In this document: in pieces, positions 40,680 through 44,416 of the stretch
Layout: each line of letters opens with the position of its first letter
Position numbering within the stretch: position 1 is the stretch's first letter
Assembly (NCBI RefSeq): GCF_000813125.1
Contig: NZ_BASE01000060.1
Location: 1-44,416 of the forward strand
Direction of reading: 5' to 3'
DNA: 44,416 nucleotides
Source: Mesobacillus selenatarsenatis SF-1
Lineage (GTDB): Bacteria > Bacillota > Bacilli > Bacillales > Cytobacillaceae
Translations under genes and position numbers: made by a program
The notes under the pieces: generated by a model
Seen by the model: only the letters and a program-made list of their open reading frames with translations
What the model was told of the DNA's origin: nothing
The model's database searches: none

Positions 40680-40983
40680 GGCTCTGTTAAAGCGCAATGT
40701 TGTTTTAATGCCCTGTTGATTGTAGTGGAAGGCGCGTAGACTCCTCCGAAAATGCTAACGCATTTTCATCGTGCGTGGGCTTATTCGAGGAAGCCAATCA
40801 ATGTCCTGCGGGATGAGCAAGTCATGAGGAGACCCCGCAGGCGCATAAAGCGCCGAGGAGGCTCCCCGACTGCAAGGAAGAATTTGAAGTTTGAAAAAGC
40901 TGGCAGTTGAGCTTTTTCATAATTCTTCCCCGCGGAAAGCGAAGCGCCTGGAACGAAAATCAACAGCCTAGTTTAACAGAGCC
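40680..40983. mobile_element. MITE-like element with 12-bp terminal inverted repeats
   Basis: 304 bp bounded by GGCTCTGTTAAA (40680-40691) and TTTAACAGAGCC (40972-40983). Inside, a second inverted pair (TGTTGATT with AGGCGCG, against GCGCCT with ATCAACA) and a central GGCGC-ataaa-GCGCC hairpin make it almost wholly foldable. It encodes no transposase; a 60-codon minus-strand frame inside is spurious. Elements of this general look are common in Bacillus genomes. It separates the MoeA-PBP fusion from moaE by 400 bases; no gene lies in that gap. Confidence 0.8.
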
Positions 40984-41025
40984 AAAAAAAATCCTGATCC
41001 GGATCAGTTTATTGAGGTGATAATG

Positions 41026-41490
41026 ATGAATTATGAAATAGCGAAAGATCCAATCAACGTTCAATCCGTCATTGATAAAGTGGTCCAGCGTGAAGCGGGG
41101 GCAATCACAACTTTCATTGGCACTGTCCGTGAATTGACAAAGGGTAAAAAAACCCTTTACCTTATATATGAAGCATACGAGCCGATGGCAGTGAAAAAGC
41201 TGGAGCAAATCGGCACGGAAATCCAGGAGCGCTGGAATGGTGCTGAGGTAGCGATTACGCACCGCGTCGGCAAGCTTGACATCACGGATATCGCCGTGGT
41301 GATCGCTGTGTCCACTCCACACCGCAACGATGCATATGAAGCGAATCGCTATGCAATCGAGCGTATCAAGGAAATCGTCCCAATCTGGAAAAAAGAACAT
41401 TGGGAAGACGGCCAGGAATGGATCGGCAATCAACTAGAAACTGTCCCATATCCGACAGGGAAACCGGAGGAGAAGGATCTCAATGAATAA
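41026..41490 (+). CDS. moaE: molybdopterin synthase catalytic subunit MoaE
   Basis: A 154-residue large subunit of molybdopterin synthase, which uses MoaD thiocarboxylate to form the dithiolene. Signatures are AITTFIGTVRELTKGKK, LIYEAYEPMAVKKLEQIG, THRVGKLDI and VSTPHRNDAYEANRYAIERI, then IVPIWKKEHWEDGQEWIG. The start is ATG 41026, with GAGGTGA 6 nt upstream; ATG 41023 and GTG 41017 are alternatives too near the ribosome site. It overlaps moaD by 8 bases. The MITE-like element lies directly upstream. Confidence 0.94.
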   Translation: MNYEIAKDPINVQSVIDKVVQREAGAITTFIGTVRELTKGKKTLYLIYEAYEPMAVKKLEQIGTEIQERWNGAEVAITHRVGKLDITDIAVVIAVSTPHRNDAYEANRYAIERIKEIVPIWKKEHWEDGQEWIGNQLETVPYPTGKPEEKDLNE

Positions 41491-41716
41491 AATATTATTC
41501 TTTGCTCATCTACGAGACGAAGCAGGCCATGAATCAGTCGAAATAGAAGCAGTTGGCAAAACAGTTGCTCAGTTAAAAGAAATGGTTGCTGAAAAGTATG
41601 GCGTTCAAAAGCTCGATACTTCGATGACAGCGATCAATGAAGAATTTTCATCCAATGATGAAGTCATTAAAGAAGGAGATACAATCGCCTTCATTCCGCC
41701 TGTATCTGGCGGTTGA
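41483..41716 (+). CDS. moaD: molybdopterin synthase sulfur carrier subunit MoaD
   Basis: A 77-residue ubiquitin-fold sulfur carrier ending in the functional Gly-Gly (PPVSGG), which is adenylated by MoeB and thiocarboxylated. The start overlaps moaE by 8 bases, with GGAGGAGAAGGA just upstream, so the two synthase subunits are translationally coupled. Confidence 0.94.
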   Translation: MNKILFFAHLRDEAGHESVEIEAVGKTVAQLKEMVAEKYGVQKLDTSMTAINEEFSSNDEVIKEGDTIAFIPPVSGG

Positions 41717-41801
41717 TTCGTCATAGAAGATTGCGGCGCCCGTTCCGTTGACTTGATGGTCGATGGATCAGGGCGTTTGTTTTTACAAGGAGGGTAAAAC
41801 C

Positions 41802-42821
41802 ATGTCAGAAAGATACTCACGCCAGACGCTGTTTCCTCCAATAGGCAAGACCGGTCAGGAGAAAATCCGCAGCAAGCATGTACTGATGATTGGTGCCGGA
41901 GCACTTGGCTCAGGCAATGCTGAACTTTTGGTCAGGGCAGGTGTTGGCCGACTGACGATTGTGGACCGTGATTATGTTGAAGCGAGTAATTTGCAGCGAC
42001 AGCAATTATATACAGAGGATGATGTTGCCGAGAAGCTTCCGAAGGCGGCTGCGGCAGAAAAAAGGCTTCGAGCGATTAACTCTGATGTTGAAATCAGTGC
42101 CCATATCGCCGACGCTACTCCTGAAAAATTGGCACAGCTAGTCGATGGAGTCGACCTCATCATTGATGCAACGGATAACTTTGAAACACGGATGGCTATT
42201 AACGATATTTCACAGAAAAACAAGATTCCATGGATCTACGGTGCATGTGTTGGCAGCTTTGGGATGAGTTTTTCGATCATTCCGGGCAAAACGCCATGTC
42301 TTAACTGTCTGCTAAAAACTGTTCCGCTTCAGGGGATGACATGTGATACTGGGGGCATTATCGGTCCTGCTGTGCAGATGGTTATTGCCCATCAGGGAGC
42401 GGAAGCACTGAAAATCCTCGTGGAAGACTGGGATGCGGTGCGGACTTCATTCGTCAGCTTTGATTTATGGCGAAACCAGTACACCAGCATGAAAATGTCC
42501 AAGGCAAAGGATGCTGGATGCCTGAGCTGTGGAGAACATCCTGAATACCCTTATTTAGACGTTGAGAACATGACTAAGACTACCGTCCTATGCGGACGTG
42601 ATACTGTTCAAATCAGGCCCCCAAAACAGCAGCAGCTTAACCTGCAGGAAACGGCTGGAAAAATGAGGGATTTAGGCTATCAGGTTAAAGGGAATCCATA
42701 TCTAGTATCAGTGGACATGTCTGACAACAGAATGGTTATTTTCCAGGATGGACGCGCCCTTATTCATGGAACAAAGGATTTGGCTCAGGCAAGAAGCATA
42801 TATCAAAGATTTTTCGGATGA
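41802..42821 (+). CDS. moeB: MoaD adenylyltransferase MoeB (ThiF/MoeB family)
   Basis: A 339-residue E1-like adenylyltransferase. The nucleotide-binding GAGALGSGNAELLVRAG is followed by VDRDYVEASNLQRQQLY with the arginine finger. Then come DATDNFETR, zinc cysteine pairs CLNC and CLSC, and a TCDTGG segment. A 90-residue C-terminal extension ending in LIHGTKDLAQARSIYQRFFG is typical of the Bacillus MoeB/ThiF group; it is not a rhodanese domain. The closest alternative is ThiF; proximity to moaD favours MoeB. ATG 41802 follows AAGGAGGG at 8 nt. A strong terminator ends the locus. Confidence 0.88.
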   Translation: MSERYSRQTLFPPIGKTGQEKIRSKHVLMIGAGALGSGNAELLVRAGVGRLTIVDRDYVEASNLQRQQLYTEDDVAEKLPKAAAAEKRLRAINSDVEISAHIADATPEKLAQLVDGVDLIIDATDNFETRMAINDISQKNKIPWIYGACVGSFGMSFSIIPGKTPCLNCLLKTVPLQGMTCDTGGIIGPAVQMVIAHQGAEALKILVEDWDAVRTSFVSFDLWRNQYTSMKMSKAKDAGCLSCGEHPEYPYLDVENMTKTTVLCGRDTVQIRPPKQQQLNLQETAGKMRDLGYQVKGNPYLVSVDMSDNRMVIFQDGRALIHGTKDLAQARSIYQRFFG

Positions 42822-42836
42822 TTCCTATACACGCGC

Positions 42837-42864
42837 AAAACCCCTGCCAATCGGCAGGGGTTTT
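42837..42864. terminator. bidirectional terminator
   Basis: AAAACCCCTGCC-aatc-GGCAGGGGTTTT, a perfect 12-bp stem with a 4-nt loop. It ends moeB and the convergent gene at 42915. Confidence 0.95.
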
Positions 42865-42914
42865 CTATATAAACGACCTCTAAGAATCGGTTATGACTGT
42901 GCATTCAAAGTGGA

Positions 42915-43241
42915 TTATTTTTCGTCAGATGCAACTAGCACAAGACGGCCTTTATCCAGTTCCATTTCATACTTCTCAGCCTCTTGTTTTGAAAGACCAA
43001 GAGATTCGAACTTATTGCGAAGCTCATCTCCGCGTGATTTGAACATATTTCCGATGGAATCAAAGAACCCTTGCTCCTTGAAGCCCATACCACCTGTTTC
43101 AGTAGCCTTAGTCAAGTCCTCACTGCGCTTTTCATCATGTGCGAATATATAAATGTTTTCTTTACCAAAGCCAGCAGCTTCAAAAGAGCTGATCTTTTCT
43201 GTAGCTTGTACTCCGTTTTCAACTACTTCTACTTTCAACAT
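42915..43241 (-). CDS. yflT: YflT-like general stress protein
   Basis: A 108-residue cytosolic protein with the general stress protein 17M/YflT domain: a beta-alpha half (VEVVENGVQATEKI, NIYIFAHDE) and a charged second part (DELRNKFESLGLSKQEAEKYE) ending in RLVLVASDE. AAGGAGG precedes ATG 43241. The upstream region holds a SigB-like promoter, fitting the general stress regulon. The molecular function is unknown. Confidence 0.85.
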   Translation of the reverse strand: MLKVEVVENGVQATEKISSFEAAGFGKENIYIFAHDEKRSEDLTKATETGGMGFKEQGFFDSIGNMFKSRGDELRNKFESLGLSKQEAEKYEMELDKGRLVLVASDEK

Positions 43242-43319
43242 AGTATCTTCCTCCTTGAAATTTTTTACCTATACTAGTTTTGGGAAGCTTTTTTAGCTTT
43301 CACCGTCTACACTATTTAT

Positions 43320-43344
43320 ATAACCGATATAAGCTTTATTAAAC
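43320..43344 (-). promoter_or_regulatory. candidate SigB promoter of the YflT-like gene
   Basis: On the minus strand GTTTAA (43344-43339), 13 nt, GGTTAT (43325-43320). SigB consensus is GTTTAA-N12-15-GGGTAT, so there is one mismatch. Transcription would begin near 43312, giving a 70-nt leader. Confidence 0.6.
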
Positions 43345-43415
43345 ATACTGGAAATTGTTCACATATATATTTAAAATAATGTGTAGTTTGATAGAAATGA
43401 AGGGAGCTGGTCACG

Positions 43416-44096
43416 ATTGCACTTTTAAATAATGGCTGGGAGCCTCTGCTGGCAGAGGAATTTGAAAAAGCATACTATCTTGATTTGAGAGAGTTTTTAA
43501 TAGAAGAATATCGAACCAAGACAATCTTCCCGGAAAAAGATAATATTTTTAACGCTTTGAGGTTCACCGATTATGAGGATGTTAAAGTTGTGATTCTCGG
43601 TCAGGATCCTTACCATGGCCATGGACAGGCTCATGGTTTGAGCTTTTCGGTAAAACCTGGTGTTAAGATTCCGCCTTCGCTTCGGAACATCTTTAAGGAG
43701 CTGAATGCCGACCTTGGCTATGAAGTTCCGGATAACGGTTATTTAAAAAAATGGGCGGAGCAAGGTGTGCTGCTTTTAAACACAGTCCTTACAGTAAGAG
43801 AAGGGAATGCCAATTCACACAGGGGAAAAGGCTGGGAACATTTTACCGATAAAGTGATTACCCTGTTAAACGAGCGCGAGAAGCCGGCGATATTCATCCT
43901 CTGGGGCAAGCCGGCACAGAGTAAACTAAAGTTGATTAACGAGGACAAACATAAAATCATCATGTCTGTCCATCCAAGCCCGCTCTCGGCAAGAAGAGGC
44001 TTCTTCGGCAGCAAGCCTTTTTCTAAGGTGAATGAACTGCTGAAAGAACAGGGAGAAAAAGAGATTGACTGGCAGATTGAAAACATGAAAAGTTAG
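43416..44096 (+). CDS. ung: uracil-DNA glycosylase (ATT start inferred)
   Basis: A 226-residue family 1 UDG that excises uracil from DNA. The catalytic water-activating motif [16 protein letters not shown] lies around residue 62. The Leu-intercalation loop [14 protein letters not shown] is near residue 187; ILWGKPAQ is also present. The first ATG/GTG/TTG in frame (TTG 43485) would delete 23 residues (up to YYLD) that match the conserved N-terminus ([14 protein letters not shown]). The only fitting initiator is ATT 43416, 9 nt after AAGGGAG; a stop codon occurs in frame six codons upstream. ung and the ywdI-like gene are neighbours as in B. subtilis. Confidence 0.93.
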   Translation: MALLNNGWEPLLAEEFEKAYYLDLREFLIEEYRTKTIFPEKDNIFNALRFTDYEDVKVVILGQDPYHGHGQAHGLSFSVKPGVKIPPSLRNIFKELNADLGYEVPDNGYLKKWAEQGVLLLNTVLTVREGNANSHRGKGWEHFTDKVITLLNEREKPAIFILWGKPAQSKLKLINEDKHKIIMSVHPSPLSARRGFFGSKPFSKVNELLKEQGEKEIDWQIENMKS

Positions 44097-44097
44097 A

Positions 44098-44121
44098 AAC
44101 TCTGGGAAACCAGAGTTTTTT
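44098..44121 (+). terminator. terminator of ung
   Basis: AACTCTGG-gaaa-CCAGAGTT, an 8-bp stem with a GNRA-like loop and a T6 tail directly after the ung stop. Confidence 0.92.
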
Positions 44122-44140
44122 GCATGAGCAAACCTCGACA

Positions 44141-44156
44141 TGTTTCACGTGAAACT
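44141..44156. promoter_or_regulatory. ParB binding site parS
   Basis: TGTTTCACGTGAAACT matches the conserved parS 16-mer TGTTNCACGTGAAACA at all but the last base. ParB (Spo0J) nucleates here and spreads, loading SMC condensin. It lies between the ung terminator and the ywdI-like gene. In Bacillus, ung is on the origin-proximal left arm, where parS sites occur. Confidence 0.92.
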
Positions 44157-44313
44157 TACAGGATTTTTTATGCATTAGTAGACGAAGCAACAGAGTTTGT
44201 GACCAGTCCACTCCTAAAGTCGAAAAAACATGTGAATTGTTGTAGAATGGAACGGTACAACTATTACATGATTCGTAGGATTTACACATATAACACCCTG
44301 TGGAGGTGAGTCG

Positions 44314-44416
44314 ATGAATATTTCATTGCAAAAATTATTATTGAAAATGGAAGAGGAATTAAAGCGGGCAAAATCAGCGGAGTCGGAGGCAGTCCAGCGG
44401 GAAAGAATCCACTCGA
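44314..44416 (+). CDS. ywdI: YwdI-like protein (DUF5327), 5' part only
   Basis: The first 34 codons of a gene truncated by the window edge. The start ATG 44314 follows GGAGGTGAG. The visible N-terminus (NISLQKLLLKMEEELKRA) is amphipathic and resembles B. subtilis YwdI, which lies beside ung. Function unknown. Confidence 0.65.
   Translation, partial: MNISLQKLLLKMEEELKRAKSAESEAVQRERIHS

Noticed and set aside
40781-40963. 60-codon minus-strand protein
   Set aside because: It lies wholly inside the TIR element and simply reads through its hairpin arms; no ribosome site.
40680-40983. Insertion sequence
   Set aside because: TIRs are present but there is no room for, or trace of, a transposase, so it is called MITE-like.
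43485-44096. ung starting at TTG 43485
   Set aside because: This would remove the conserved N-terminal helix ([14 protein letters not shown]), and no ribosome site precedes it.

Overview
The window looks like a chromosomal segment of a low-to-mid GC, endospore-forming Bacillaceae (Mesobacillus/Bacillus sensu lato). The evidence is the gene content: YhfW, YojF-BshB2 (bacillithiol), a YndM-like DUF2512 protein, PdxK, a YflT-like stress protein, and ung next to a ywdI-like gene. Shine-Dalgarno sequences are strong, several starts are TTG or GTG, and there is a ParB parS site. There are no phage genes, rRNA, tRNA, CRISPR arrays or IS transposases. The species cannot be fixed from the sequence alone.

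Layout. 0.2-7.0 kb: pgmB, a membrane protein, a thioredoxin-reductase-like flavoprotein, YhfW (FAD oxidase plus Rieske), UDP-glucose dehydrogenase and YbaK. 7.8-14.7 kb (minus): an eight-gene nitrous-oxide-reductase operon (cytochrome c, NosZ with a Sec-type signal, a membrane protein, NosD, NosY, NosF, a YtkA-like lipoprotein, a SurA-N-like lipoprotein), largely translationally coupled and preceded by two Fnr-type boxes. 15-24 kb: a double P-loop protein, a Gly/Pro-rich protein, a YjiH-type membrane protein, two GNATs, MalL, a HAD phosphatase and a PQQ-type sugar dehydrogenase lipoprotein. 24-29 kb: an ABC-2 exporter with its TetR regulator and twin operators, YojF-BshB2 and YndM. 29-43 kb: pdxK, then a formate dehydrogenase and molybdenum-cofactor locus (fdhD, fdnGHI-like, fdhE, mobA, moeA, a moeA-PBP fusion, moaE, moaD, moeB). 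43-44.4 kb: a YflT-like protein, ung, parS and the start of a ywdI-like gene.

The two respiratory modules fit together: a Tat-exported membrane formate dehydrogenase can feed electrons to the quinone pool, and N2O reductase can act as terminal oxidase under oxygen limitation. The formate dehydrogenase alpha subunit is a selenoprotein. Its reading frame is interrupted by an in-frame TGA at 31966-31968, followed at 11 nt by a SECIS hairpin very like that of E. coli formate dehydrogenase, so the two apparent half-genes are one 994-residue protein.

The most unusual feature is not a gene. Intergenic arrays of locus-specific imperfect repeats occur at seven places, plus one solitary unit. They fall into two period classes, exactly 52 bp (three arrays, each unit holding an inverted repeat) and 20-21 bp (four arrays, each built on a 8-10 bp keyword). 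Both are close to whole numbers of helical turns (5 and 2). Six of the nine convergent gene junctions in the window carry an array, and none of the nine divergent junctions does. The keyword differs at every locus while the period is conserved. I know of no named system matching this.
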